Assembly: GCA_934518555.1 (NCBI GenBank)
Contig: CAKSXW010000016.1
Location: 1 to 32,190, forward strand
Direction: 5' to 3'
DNA: 32,190 nucleotides
Source of the DNA: an uncultured Faecalibacterium sp.
GTDB taxonomy: Bacteria > Bacillota > Clostridia > Oscillospirales > Ruminococcaceae
Part shown: one piece after another, positions 1-7,045 of the stretch
Layout of the letters: the number at the start of each line of letters is the position of its first letter
Position numbering within the stretch: the first letter of the stretch is position 1
Position numbers and translations under genes: made by a program
The notes under the pieces: model-generated
Told to the model about the DNA's origin: nothing
Seen by the model: the letters and a program-made list of their open reading frames with translations, nothing else
The model's database searches: none

Positions 1-3
1 TCT

Positions 4-77
4 TGGTTGGGGATGAGAGAATCGAACTCCCACAAGTAGAGTCAGAGTCTACCGCACTACCACTATGCAAATCCCCA
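4..77 (-). tRNA. tRNA-Gln (anticodon CTG)
   Basis: The minus strand folds as a complete cloverleaf. The acceptor stem TGGGGAT pairs with ATCCCCA, giving the U1-A72 pair typical of glutamine tRNAs. The anticodon stem GTAGA/TCTAC encloses loop CTCTGAC, so the anticodon is CTG and reads CAG. The T arm is GGGAG-TTCGATT-CTCTC. The discriminator base is A and the CCA tail is encoded. Confidence 0.95.
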
Positions 78-230
78 TCATTCAGTTTTTCAGGAGCGGC
101 TCGGCGCTGCTGACAAGGGATATTATACCTGAAGGTGCCTTGGTTGTCAACCACTTTTTTTCTTTTTCCGCAAACTTTTTTCCGCTGCCCTTTTGGCAAA
201 CGATGCGGTGTAAATTTTTTGGAAGATTGC

Positions 231-270
231 TTGACACCTGCCCCCTTTCGGAATAATCTTATACTATAAA
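231..270 (+). promoter_or_regulatory. Promoter region of the phosphofructokinase gene
   Basis: A perfect TTGACA lies at 231-236. Several -10-like boxes follow: AATAAT at 252-257 (15 bp spacer), TAATCT at 254-259 (17 bp) and TATACT at 260-265 (23 bp, better sequence but too far). The -35 box is clear and the exact -10 is not. Confidence 0.5.
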
Positions 271-335
271 TGTTCGCTCAGGGTCTGCCCCGGCCGGGGC
301 ACCGCCCTGAAGCTCTGAGGAAAGAGGGCTTTTGA

Positions 336-1415
336 ATGAAAAAACGTGTAGGCATCCTGACTTCCGGCGGCGATTGCCCGGGCCTGAACGCCACCATCCG
401 TGGCGTGGCAAAAGCACTGTACGCTCGTTTGGGAGATAACGTGGAGATCGTTGGCATCCTGAACGGCTACAGCGGCCTCATCAACGGAGACTATAAAGAG
501 ATGACCGAGGACGACTTCCGGGGCATCCTGACCCTGGGCGGCACCATCCTGGGCACCAAGCGCACTCCTTTTAAAATGATGCGTGTGGTGGAGGACGACA
601 AGATCGACAAGGTCGCCGCCATGAAAAAGACCTATAAGGATGCCAAGCTGGACTGCCTGCTGTGCCTGGGCGGCAACGGCACCCACAAGACTGCCAACCT
701 GCTCTCCCAGGAGGGGCTGAACATCATCGGCCTGCCCAAGACCATTGACAACGATATCTACGGCACCGACGTGACCTTTGGCTTCCACACTGCGGTGGAC
801 ATTGCCACCGACGTCATCGACCGCATCCACACCACCGCCGGCAGCCACAGCCGGGTCATGTGCATCGAGATCATGGGCAACAAGGCCGGTTGGCTGACCC
901 TGTACTCCGGCGTGGCTGGCGGTGCCGACATTATCCTGCTGCCGGAGATGCCCTACGACATCGACCGTGTCTGCGACGCTGTGGAACGCCGTGCCAAAAA
1001 GGGCTCCAACTTCTCCATCATTGCCGTGGCCGAGGGTGCCATCAACACCGAGGAAGCTCGGATGAAGCGGAAGGACTGGATGGCCAAGCGTGCCGAGATG
1101 GGCGTTGGCACCACTGCCACCAACCGCATTGCCCAGGCCGTGCAGAAAAAGACCGGCATGGAGACCCGGGTGTGCATCCCCGGCCACATGCAGCGAGGCG
1201 GCAGCCCCAGTGCCTACGACCGGGTGCTGGCCACGGAGTTTGGCAGCTATGCCGCCAAGCTGGTGGAGATCGAGCGTTACGGCGTCACCGTGGCCATGGT
1301 CAACGGCCATGTGACCCAGAACCGCCTTGCCGACATTGCCGGCAAGACCCGGAACGTGCCCGAAGGCTGCGAGCTGCTTACCGTGGCCCGCCGCATGGGC
1401 ATCAGCCTGGGCTGA
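336..1415 (+). CDS. pfkA: 6-phosphofructokinase (ATP- or PPi-dependent)
   Basis: This 359-residue protein phosphorylates fructose 6-phosphate to fructose 1,6-bisphosphate, the committing step of glycolysis. Family motifs are easy to see: TSGGDCPG at residues 9-16, GGNGT at 112-116, PKTIDND at 134-140, MGNKAGWL at 180-187 and a late PGHMQRGGSPSAYDR. In the family, ATP enzymes usually have GGDGS and PGTIDND, while PPi enzymes have an extra Asp in the first motif and Lys in the second. This protein keeps the second-last Gly of the first motif but has Asn for Asp, together with the Lys form of the second motif, so the phosphate donor cannot be assigned by eye. AGAGGG precedes the ATG. The gene stands alone between a TTGACA promoter and a strong terminator. 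Confidence 0.93.
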   Translation: MKKRVGILTSGGDCPGLNATIRGVAKALYARLGDNVEIVGILNGYSGLINGDYKEMTEDDFRGILTLGGTILGTKRTPFKMMRVVEDDKIDKVAAMKKTYKDAKLDCLLCLGGNGTHKTANLLSQEGLNIIGLPKTIDNDIYGTDVTFGFHTAVDIATDVIDRIHTTAGSHSRVMCIEIMGNKAGWLTLYSGVAGGADIILLPEMPYDIDRVCDAVERRAKKGSNFSIIAVAEGAINTEEARMKRKDWMAKRAEMGVGTTATNRIAQAVQKKTGMETRVCIPGHMQRGGSPSAYDRVLATEFGSYAAKLVEIERYGVTVAMVNGHVTQNRLADIAGKTRNVPEGCELLTVARRMGISLG

Positions 1416-1434
1416 CCCCTTTTCCTTGCAAACG

Positions 1435-1469
1435 GCTGCCCCACCCTCACCGGTGGGGCAGCTTTTTTT
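1435..1469 (+). terminator. Intrinsic terminator after phosphofructokinase
   Basis: An 11-bp perfect stem GCTGCCCCACC/GGTGGGGCAGC with a 6-nt loop is followed by seven T residues, 20 nt after the stop codon. Confidence 0.95.
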
Positions 1470-1539
1470 GCTTTCTCCTATCAAAAAGTGACCGTTCCAC
1501 ATTCTTTTATCCAATTGATGCCAAGTTGTGCATTCCCCC

Positions 1540-1569
1540 TTGACAGACCACGTTTTCGTATGGTACTTT
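1540..1569 (+). promoter_or_regulatory. Promoter of the FMN-binding lipoprotein gene
   Basis: TTGACA at 1540-1545 and TACTTT at 1564-1569 are 18 bp apart, 75 bp upstream of the start codon. The -35 is perfect; the -10 is weak and TTTAAT at 1567-1572 is an alternative. Confidence 0.5.
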
Positions 1570-1643
1570 AATACAGCCCATGAATTGCACGCACCTTTCA
1601 GGTCAAACGTATGAATCACTTTTTATCTTGGAGGAAATGAAGA

Positions 1644-2006
1644 ATGAAGAACCAGACCATTCGTAAGCTGGCCGCTGCTGTGGCCCTGAGCCTTGTTGTG
1701 GGTGCCTCTCTGGTGGCCTGCGGCGGCAAGACCGAGTCCACCGCTGCTTCCAGTGTTACCAAGACCGGCACCGGCAAGGGCTTTGGCGGCGACATCACCG
1801 CTACCCTGACTGTGGAGGCTGACGGCACTGTCTCCGACTGCAAGCTGGAGGGCGCAAGCGAGACCGAGAGCATCGGCGGTGCCGCTCTGGAGGAGCTGGC
1901 TAAGCAGGTGGTGGCTGCCAACGGTGCCGAGATCGACGGCGTGTCCGGCGCAACCCTCACCACCAACGGCGTGAAGGACGCTGTTTCTGCTGCTCTGGCT
2001 GGCTGA
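1644..2006 (+). CDS. Small FMN-binding domain lipoprotein
   Basis: The 120-residue product has a lipoprotein signal peptide ending in lipobox LVAC with lipidated Cys26, a short Ser/Thr linker and a single small FMN-binding domain (PF04205 type). The signature DGVSGAT at residues 98-104 is the motif in which the Thr (T104) is covalently flavinylated by ApbE-type flavin transferases in RnfG, NqrC and the extracellular electron transfer protein PplA. The protein should therefore sit on the outer face of the membrane and carry electrons through bound FMN; that role is inference. It is much shorter than PplA, which has two such domains. GGAGG lies 9 nt before the ATG. It is a single-gene unit with its own promoter and a terminator. 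ApbE is not in the window. Confidence 0.82.
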   Translation: MKNQTIRKLAAAVALSLVVGASLVACGGKTESTAASSVTKTGTGKGFGGDITATLTVEADGTVSDCKLEGASETESIGGAALEELAKQVVAANGAEIDGVSGATLTTNGVKDAVSAALAG

Positions 2007-2033
2007 TCTACATCCGCACTGTTCTAAACAGCA

Positions 2034-2070
2034 AAAAATCGGACAGACCGCTGTGGTCTGTCCGATTTTT
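2034..2070. terminator. Bidirectional terminator between convergent genes
   Basis: The stem ATCGGACAGACC/GGTCTGTCCGAT has a 5-nt loop, is preceded by A residues and followed by T residues. It therefore works for the lipoprotein gene on the plus strand and for the convergent dehydrogenase on the minus strand. Confidence 0.92.
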
Positions 2071-2088
2071 CTTTTTACAGGGGTTTTC

Positions 2089-3084
2089 TCAGCGGTTGGT
2101 CACCTCATGCCGGGTAGGCGAGCCCTCGGCAAAGGCGGCGGCACTTTCCAGCACACCACGCACCATGCTCTTTACATCCTCGTAGGTATAAAAAGCCGTG
2201 TGGTCCGTCAGGATCACGTTGGGCATGGCCCGGAAAGCTGCCAGCTCCGGGTTGGGGATCACATCCCCCATCCGATTATAATAGTACAGGCCGTTCTCAT
2301 TTTCCAGCACATCCAGACCGGCTGCCCCCACCTGACCGCTTTCCAGGGCTGCCAGCAGGGCATCGCTGTCAATGAGCTTGCCCCGGGCGGTGTTGACGAT
2401 GGTAACACCGGGCTTCATCTTGGCAAAGGCAGCGGCATCCAGCAGGTGGTGGTTTTCCTCGGTGGCGTTGGTGTGGAGGGTGATAACGTCGCTTTCTGCC
2501 AGCAGGGTCTCCAGGGGCACATACTCAGCGATCTTTTTTACCTCCTCGTTGGGGTACAGGTCGTAGGCCAGCAGGCTGCAGCCAAAGCCGGACAGGTGCT
2601 TCAGCACCGTCTGACCAATGCGGCCGGTGCCAATGACGCCTACGGTGCAGCTGGAAATGTCCCGGCCGATCTTGCCCTTCAGGGAGTAGTCCTGCACTTC
2701 TCCACGCTTCAGGATATGGCCAGCCTTCCGCAGGCTCATCAGCATCAGCATAATGGCAAAGTTTGCCACGCCGTTGGGGGGATAGTCCACATTGGACACC
2801 TTCATGCCCAGCTCCCGGGCCTTTTCCAGGTCCACATGGTCGTAACCGATGGAACGGCAGCAGATGGCCTTGACTCCCAGATCGTGGAACCTCTGGACCA
2901 TAGGGGCGCTCATGTCGCAGGGGGTCACCGAAACAGCGTCGTACCCTGCCGCCAGCTGGGCGTTTTCCAGGGTAGGATAGGCCTCGGTGCAGCCGTATTC
3001 TACCCCCCATTGCTGGGCCAGGTCCTTGAGGATAGCCTGCTCATCAAAGGGACGCAGGGTGTAGAAAAAAACTTTGGTACTCAT
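2089..3084 (-). CDS. ldhA: D-lactate dehydrogenase (D-2-hydroxyacid dehydrogenase family)
   Basis: This 331-residue NAD-dependent enzyme reduces pyruvate to D-lactate in fermentation. The nucleotide-binding glycine motif GTGRIG is at 152-157, followed by the acidic NAD-selecting Asp175. The catalytic set is visible: Arg234 in NTARGKLIDSDAL, Glu around 261-263 in LDVLENENG, and His295 in the DHTAFYT motif that is characteristic of D-lactate dehydrogenases in this family. VanH and D-2-hydroxyisocaproate dehydrogenases are close relatives, so the substrate is likely but not certain. The start at 3084 follows GGGAGGAG by 7 nt; the reading frame stays open far upstream, antisense to pepT, but that extension has no support. 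A TACAAT -10 candidate is at 3132-3137 (minus strand) with no good -35. Confidence 0.9.
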   Translation of the reverse strand: MSTKVFFYTLRPFDEQAILKDLAQQWGVEYGCTEAYPTLENAQLAAGYDAVSVTPCDMSAPMVQRFHDLGVKAICCRSIGYDHVDLEKARELGMKVSNVDYPPNGVANFAIMLMLMSLRKAGHILKRGEVQDYSLKGKIGRDISSCTVGVIGTGRIGQTVLKHLSGFGCSLLAYDLYPNEEVKKIAEYVPLETLLAESDVITLHTNATEENHHLLDAAAFAKMKPGVTIVNTARGKLIDSDALLAALESGQVGAAGLDVLENENGLYYYNRMGDVIPNPELAAFRAMPNVILTDHTAFYTYEDVKSMVRGVLESAAAFAEGSPTRHEVTNR

Positions 3085-3231
3085 ATTTTTCTCCTCCCGG
3101 TTTCTTCTTTCCGGTTTCTTCATTCTGCCCCATTGTAGCACGTTTTTTGCAGAGAAGCAGAGATTTCTCCATGAATTTTGTTCAAGACCCTTGTGAGGGC
3201 GGTTCTTTTTTGTCCAGTGGCCCCGAAACGG

Positions 3232-3260
3232 TTGTAAAAGAGAAGAAAAAAAGGTATGAT
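3232..3260 (+). promoter_or_regulatory. Promoter of pepT
   Basis: TTGTAA at 3232-3237 and TATGAT at 3255-3260 are separated by exactly 17 bp, 56 bp upstream of the start codon. Confidence 0.75.
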
Positions 3261-3315
3261 AATAGATGGATGCCCTTTTGGCAGCCGTTGATTTTGATAA
3301 AGGAGTGTGCCTGCT

Positions 3316-4533
3316 ATGCGCGCTTATGAACGACTTCTGAATTACGCCCGGGTGTACACCACCTCGGACCCCGAATCCGGCCTGCACCCCTCTGCTTCCC
3401 GGGAATTTGACCTGGCCCACAAGCTGGTGGAAGAACTGAAGGAGCTGGGCGTAGAGGACGCCCGGGTGGACGAGCACTGCTATGTGTACGGCAGCCTGCC
3501 TGCCACCCCCGGCTGCGAGGATAAGCCGGCTCTGGGTCTTATCGCCCACATGGACACCGCCCCGGATGCCAGCGGCGAGAACGTGAACCCGGTGCTGTTT
3601 GAGAACTACGACGGCGGCGATGTGGTGCTGCCTGCCACCGGCAAGGTGATGAAGGTGTCTGCCTTCCCCTTCCTGGCCTCCATGAAGGGCGAGACCCTGA
3701 TCACCACCGACGGCACCACCCTGCTGGGTGCTGACGACAAGGCTGGTGTGGCCGAGATCATGACCGCCGTAGAGACGGTGCTGGAAAAGGGCCTGCCCCA
3801 CGGCAAGTTGTGCATCGGCTTTACCCCCGACGAGGAGATCGGCGAGGGTGCCGACCTGTTTGACATCCCGGGCTTTGGGGCCGATTTTGCCTACACCGTG
3901 GACGGCGGCGACGCTGGGTCCATCGAGTACGAGAACTTTAACGCCGCAGCTGCCACCGTTACCATCCACGGTTTCTCGGTGCACCCCGGCTCTGCCAAGG
4001 ACACCATGATCAACGCCTCCAACGTGGCCATGGAGTTCCACCAGGCTCTGCCGGTAATGGCACGGCCTGAGACCACCGAGGGCCGCCAGGGCTTCTACCA
4101 CCTGTGCCAGATGTACGGGGACGTTACCAATGCCAAGCTGGGCTACATCCTCCGGGACCACGACGCCGCCAAGCTGCAGTTCAAAAAGGACAACATGCTG
4201 GACATTGCCAGCTACCTGAACGGCAAGTACGGCGCCGGCACCGTGGAAGTGGAGATCAAGGACAGCTACCGCAACATGCTGGAAAAGATCAAGCCTCATT
4301 TCCACCTGGTGGAGACCGCCCGCAAGGCCGTCCGCATGGCCGGGCTGGAGCCGGAGGAAGTGCCTGTGCGTGGCGGCACCGACGGTGCTACCCTGAGCTG
4401 GAAGGGTCTGCCCTGCCCCAACCTGGGCACTGGCGGCTTCAACTTCCACGGCGTGTGCGAGTGCACCACTGTGGAGCGGATGGACCGCTGCACTCAGATC
4501 GTGTTGAACATCATCAGCCTGTACGCAGAGTAA
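3316..4533 (+). CDS. pepT: Peptidase T, tripeptide aminopeptidase
   Basis: A 405-residue cytoplasmic di-zinc aminopeptidase of family M20B that removes the N-terminal residue of tripeptides; E. coli PepT is 408 residues. Metal and catalytic residues are visible in order: His and Asp in IAHMDTAPD, Asp in GADDKAG, Glu-Glu in TPDEEIGEG, Asp in YTVDGG, and the terminal His in GGFNFHG. The dimerisation-domain motif SVHPGSAKD is present. AGGAG at 3301-3305 is 10 nt before ATG 3316. An upstream in-frame GTG at 3307 lies one base from this site and is therefore unlikely to be the start. The gene has its own promoter and terminator. Confidence 0.95.
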   Translation: MRAYERLLNYARVYTTSDPESGLHPSASREFDLAHKLVEELKELGVEDARVDEHCYVYGSLPATPGCEDKPALGLIAHMDTAPDASGENVNPVLFENYDGGDVVLPATGKVMKVSAFPFLASMKGETLITTDGTTLLGADDKAGVAEIMTAVETVLEKGLPHGKLCIGFTPDEEIGEGADLFDIPGFGADFAYTVDGGDAGSIEYENFNAAAATVTIHGFSVHPGSAKDTMINASNVAMEFHQALPVMARPETTEGRQGFYHLCQMYGDVTNAKLGYILRDHDAAKLQFKKDNMLDIASYLNGKYGAGTVEVEIKDSYRNMLEKIKPHFHLVETARKAVRMAGLEPEEVPVRGGTDGATLSWKGLPCPNLGTGGFNFHGVCECTTVERMDRCTQIVLNIISLYAE

Positions 4534-4552
4534 TTTACATCTCTCAATATAC

Positions 4553-4591
4553 AAAACAGGGTGTCATCCGGCAGGACGGCACCCTGTTTTT
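4553..4591. terminator. Terminator between pepT and trkH
   Basis: The stem AAAACAGGGTG/CACCCTGTTTT ends pepT. The A-rich 5' arm means it can also act on the minus strand after the convergent potassium transporter gene. Confidence 0.85.
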
Positions 4592-4624
4592 ATGTTTTGA
4601 ACCCTCTGGGTTTGGCGGAGAGGG

Positions 4625-6007
4625 TCAGCCTACATTGATATGACCCACGGGCATGATCTTGCGCTTGTTGTCGTCGGGCCGGGCTGTAAGGCTCATGGCC
4701 AGCGACACCGGGCCCACACGGCCTGTGAACATCACCAGCATATACAGGGCCTTTGCGGCGTTGTTCAGCCGCCCGGTGACCCCCACCGACAGGCCCACCG
4801 TGCCAAAGGCAGAGCAGGACTCAAAAATAGCGTCGATGACCGACACCGCCTCGGAGCTGTTGTAGTACACCACCACCGCAGAGCCAAAGGCTGCCAGAGC
4901 ACCAATGACGATGATGGTCAGGGCACGGTACACGGTCTTGGATTCAATGTGGTGGTCGGCAATGACGCAGTCGTCCCGGCCCTGGGCCACGCTGCGGATG
5001 GTAAGGATCAGCACGGCAAAGGTGGTCACCTTCACGCCGCCGCCAGTGGAGCCGGGAGCCGCACCGATAAACTGCAGCACACTCATCAGCAGCTTGGTAA
5101 TGGGGCCGCAGGCTGCCAGGTCAATGGTATTCATGCCAGCGGTACGGGTGGACACGGACTGGAACAGGGACGCCATGATCTTATCCCCTACGCTGAGGTC
5201 CCCCATGCTGCCGGGGTTGTTCCACTCCAGCAGGCCGATAAGGGCCGCACCCCCTACCCACAGCAGCACTGAGAAGATCAGCACCACCCGGGCGTGAAGG
5301 GACAACTTGCGCTTTTTGGGGTACTGGATCAGCTCCACCCACACCATAAAGCCCAGGCCGCCTGCAATGATCATAAACATGACCACTGCCTGGACATAGT
5401 AGTTGTGGACATAGGGCACCAGGGAGGAATAGGCCCCAAACTGACCAAACAGGTCAAAGCCTGCATTGCAAAAGGCCGAAATGGCGGTAAATATGCTGAT
5501 CCAGATGCCCTGGAGCCCAAACTGAGGCACAAAGGCCAGCATCAGCAGCAAAATGCCTGCCCCTTCAAAGCAGGCCGCCAGCCCCACCACGATCTTCAGC
5601 ACATCCTTGGCCTGGGCGTAGCCGTCTGCCGAGACGCTCTCCCCCAGCACCCGCAGGTCCCGGAAGCCCATGCGGCGCCGCATGGCCAGGGCAAAAAAGC
5701 TGGTAAGGGTCACCAGACCCAGGCCGCCTATCTGGATCAGGGCCAGGATCACCATCTGCCCAAAGCCGCTGAACTGGGTCCAGGTGTCCCGGACGATCAA
5801 CCCCGTAACGCAGGTGGCACTGGTGGCCGTGAACATGGCGTCTATGACCTTCAGCCGCCCGGTCCTGCTGGCCATAGGCAGCGACAGCAGCAAAGTGCCC
5901 AGGGCAATGACCGCCACAAAACTGACGCAGATGATCTGGGTGGGGCTGTAGCCCTTGCGCTTGTTCCTGCCGGGGCGGCGGTGCAGGTTTTGGAAGATGT
6001 TTTTCAT
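4625..6007 (-). CDS. TrkH/KtrB-family potassium uptake channel subunit
   Basis: This 460-residue integral membrane protein is the ion-conducting subunit of a Trk/Ktr potassium uptake system. It shows the fourfold repeat of membrane-pore-membrane units, with filter segments TATSATCVTGL, TAISAFCNAGF, SVSTRTAGMNT and SCSAFGTVGLSVG, each with the conserved Gly. The Lys/Arg-rich N-terminus and length near 450 fit bacterial KtrB better than proteobacterial TrkH. The regulatory KtrA/TrkA subunit that gates such channels is not beside it. GGAGGG precedes the ATG at 6007. Promoter TTGAAC-17-TATGCT lies just upstream, back to back with the tRNA-Arg promoter. Confidence 0.92.
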   Translation of the reverse strand: MKNIFQNLHRRPGRNKRKGYSPTQIICVSFVAVIALGTLLLSLPMASRTGRLKVIDAMFTATSATCVTGLIVRDTWTQFSGFGQMVILALIQIGGLGLVTLTSFFALAMRRRMGFRDLRVLGESVSADGYAQAKDVLKIVVGLAACFEGAGILLLMLAFVPQFGLQGIWISIFTAISAFCNAGFDLFGQFGAYSSLVPYVHNYYVQAVVMFMIIAGGLGFMVWVELIQYPKKRKLSLHARVVLIFSVLLWVGGAALIGLLEWNNPGSMGDLSVGDKIMASLFQSVSTRTAGMNTIDLAACGPITKLLMSVLQFIGAAPGSTGGGVKVTTFAVLILTIRSVAQGRDDCVIADHHIESKTVYRALTIIVIGALAAFGSAVVVYYNSSEAVSVIDAIFESCSAFGTVGLSVGVTGRLNNAAKALYMLVMFTGRVGPVSLAMSLTARPDDNKRKIMPVGHINVG

Positions 6008-6059
6008 AGGTCCCTCCGCAGGCGGCCCCCAAAGGCACCGCCGCTTTTTAGTCCTTTAT

Positions 6060-6088
6060 AGCATACACCATTTTTCCGCCGGGTTCAA
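6060..6088 (-). promoter_or_regulatory. Promoter of the potassium transporter gene
   Basis: On the minus strand TTGAAC (6083-6088) and TATGCT (6060-6065) are separated by 17 bp. Its -35 is one base from the -35 of the divergent tRNA promoter. Confidence 0.75.
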
Positions 6089-6089
6089 C

Positions 6090-6118
6090 TTGATTTTCTT
6101 GCCATGATGCGGTATTAT
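6090..6118 (+). promoter_or_regulatory. Promoter of the tRNA-Arg locus
   Basis: TTGATT at 6090-6095 and TATTAT at 6113-6118 have a 17-bp spacer, 33 bp before the tRNA-Arg 5' half. It may also supply transcription to the complete tRNA at 6389, for which no good -35 is seen. Confidence 0.75.
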
Positions 6119-6151
6119 AAAGAAGTGCCCCCACCAGGGCCGCAGTCCCGT

Positions 6152-6191
6152 GTCTCGGTAGCTCAGTTGGATAGAGCGTCCCCCTCCTAAG
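6152..6191 (+). pseudogene. 5' half of a tRNA-Arg (CCT), cut in the anticodon arm
   Basis: The sequence matches the 5' half of a tRNA-Arg: acceptor arm GTCTCGG, D arm GCTC-AGTTGGATA-GAGC, anticodon arm TCCCC and loop CTCCTAA with anticodon CCT. After G6191 nothing resembles the expected 3' half (a GGGGA arm, a T arm and CCGAGAC). The break directly after the anticodon loop is where some tyrosine recombinases integrate. The last nine bases CCTCCTAAG (6183-6191) recur in the complete tRNA downstream. Confidence 0.8.
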
Positions 6192-6388
6192 AATTCGGTC
6201 AACCTGATACCTTGGGGGCAGAAGTGATTGCTCTAATCAAAAGCAAGACCGGGAATCGAAGTTTTCTCAACAATTTTTGATGCAACAAGTTTAACACCGT
6301 TTCGGTTGCAACGCAGTCGGTCACTTCGTTGTGAAAAGCATTCCATACAAAGTGCAGAAAAGTCAAAAATCAACGATAATACATATAT

Positions 6389-6462
6389 GTCTCTATACCT
6401 CAGCTGGATAGAGGGTTCGCCTCCTAAGCGAAACGCCCCCGGTTCGAATCCGGGTAGGGACA
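6389..6462 (+). tRNA. tRNA-Arg (anticodon CCT), complete
   Basis: A full cloverleaf: acceptor GTCTCTA/TAGGGAC with one T-G pair, D arm CCTC/GAGG, anticodon stem TTCGC/GCGAA with loop CTCCTAA, T arm CCCGG-TTCGAAT-CCGGG, discriminator A. The CCA tail is not encoded, unlike the tRNA-Gln. Its arms differ from the fragment at 6152 in ways that keep its own pairing, so it is an independent gene and not a repaired copy. Confidence 0.92.
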
Positions 6463-6472
6463 TCCTTTTAAG

Positions 6473-6519
6473 AAATGCGAAGGTCATTTTTCCATGTGAA
6501 AGACGATCTTCGCATTTTT
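6473..6519 (+). terminator. Terminator after tRNA-Arg
   Basis: A 10-bp stem AAATGCGAAG/CTTCGCATTT with a long loop is followed by further T residues, 10 nt after the tRNA. Confidence 0.8.
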
Positions 6520-6540
6520 CATTTTGAACCTATCACCAAA

Positions 6541-6606
6541 ATTAGCCAGCTAATGCCATTAGCAGAATTTTCGGTTCCAGCTAATAAAATCGGGTTTCCA
6601 GCTAAT
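6541..6606. repeat. Cluster of CCAGCTAAT repeats
   Basis: CCAGCTAAT occurs in direct orientation at 6546-6554, 6577-6585 and 6598-6606, with steps of 31 and 21 bp, close to three and two helical turns. The inverse core ATTAGC occurs at 6541-6546 and 6558-6563. Phased repeats of this kind beside a tRNA target resemble arm-type binding sites of a tyrosine recombinase; no integrase gene remains in the window. Confidence 0.6.
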
Positions 6607-6859
6607 GAAGCCCCATAAAGCACCTTTTGAACCCTGTTTTCTGGCTCTCTGCTAAGATTGGTAAACGCTTTCCTGTAAATCCATGTAAATACAAGATAAT
6701 CTGTGTGAATCTATTTTCCACCTTTCTGCTGGAAGCCGTGCAAAACACTTTTCTCCATACATAGTGCGTTCATTCGCTGTTCTCTCTGAACAGAAAGATG
6801 GACGCGCTTTTTTTGTTTTCGGGCTGAACTTCCCGAATCCACCAAAGGAGGGTTTACCG
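6607..6859. other. Gene-free stretch in the mobile-element remnant
   Basis: This stretch is AT-richer than the chromosome around it. The only open frame (6652-6882, minus) has no recognisable motif and no convincing ribosome site. Its right end provides the AAAGGAGGG ribosome site of the short ORF at 6860. Confidence 0.4.
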
Positions 6860-6943
6860 ATGAAAAAAGTTCTGACCGTCACGATGGACGGTATAAACTT
6901 TTTATGTCATTCATTCTTGAATGTCCTCCCTTTGCTTGTTTGA
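6860..6943 (+). pseudogene. Truncated small ORF beginning MKKVLTVTMDG
   Basis: ATG 6860 follows a strong AAAGGAGGG site. The first eleven codons read MKKVLTVTMDG in an apparently genuine start. From about 6891 the sequence becomes the antisense of an IS200-like tnpA start, and the frame runs on for only 16 codons to a stop at 6941. The original gene cannot be identified from eleven residues. Confidence 0.4.
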
Positions 6944-7045
6944 TGCAGTTGGCAGACCGCATCTTCATTATAGCAAAGGGAGTTCTTTTTGTCCGCATTA
7001 TCGACATAAGTCTTTTATGGAACCACTCGCCTAGCGAGTGGTTTT
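6879..7045 (-). mobile_element. IS200/IS605-like left-end remnant with a tnpA stub
   Basis: On the minus strand, a hairpin of 10 bp with a 3-nt loop (7021-7043) is followed by a CGGACA-17-TATAAT promoter, an AAAGGGAGG ribosome site and ATG 6914. The product reads MNDIKSLY, as in many IS200/IS605 TnpA proteins, then goes out of register and stops at 6879. This order (end hairpin, short leader, tnpA start) is that of an IS200-type element. Everything after the first eight codons is missing. The assignment rests on the N-terminal motif and the hairpin. Confidence 0.5.
7021..7043. repeat. Perfect hairpin AACCACTCGC/GCGAGTGGTT
   Basis: A 10-bp perfect inverted repeat with loop CTA. In context it is best read as the subterminal hairpin of the IS200/IS605 remnant, though it could also terminate transcription. 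Confidence 0.65.

Noticed and set aside
65..256. 63-residue plus-strand frame at the left edge
   Set aside because: It starts within the tRNA-Gln gene, has no ribosome site and no recognisable motif.
264..1619. Long open frame on the minus strand over phosphofructokinase
   Set aside because: It is antisense to a clear PFK gene, has no ribosome site and its translation is low-complexity His/Gly/Val, as expected from GC-rich codon shadow.
3085..4554. Upstream extension of the D-lactate dehydrogenase frame
   Set aside because: The open frame continues antisense through pepT, but the start with a GGGAGGAG site at 3084 gives a normal-length enzyme and the extension has no family motifs.
6233..6487. 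84-residue frame containing PGFEPGAFRLGG
   Set aside because: This peptide pattern is a familiar artefact from translating the antisense strand of a tRNA gene.
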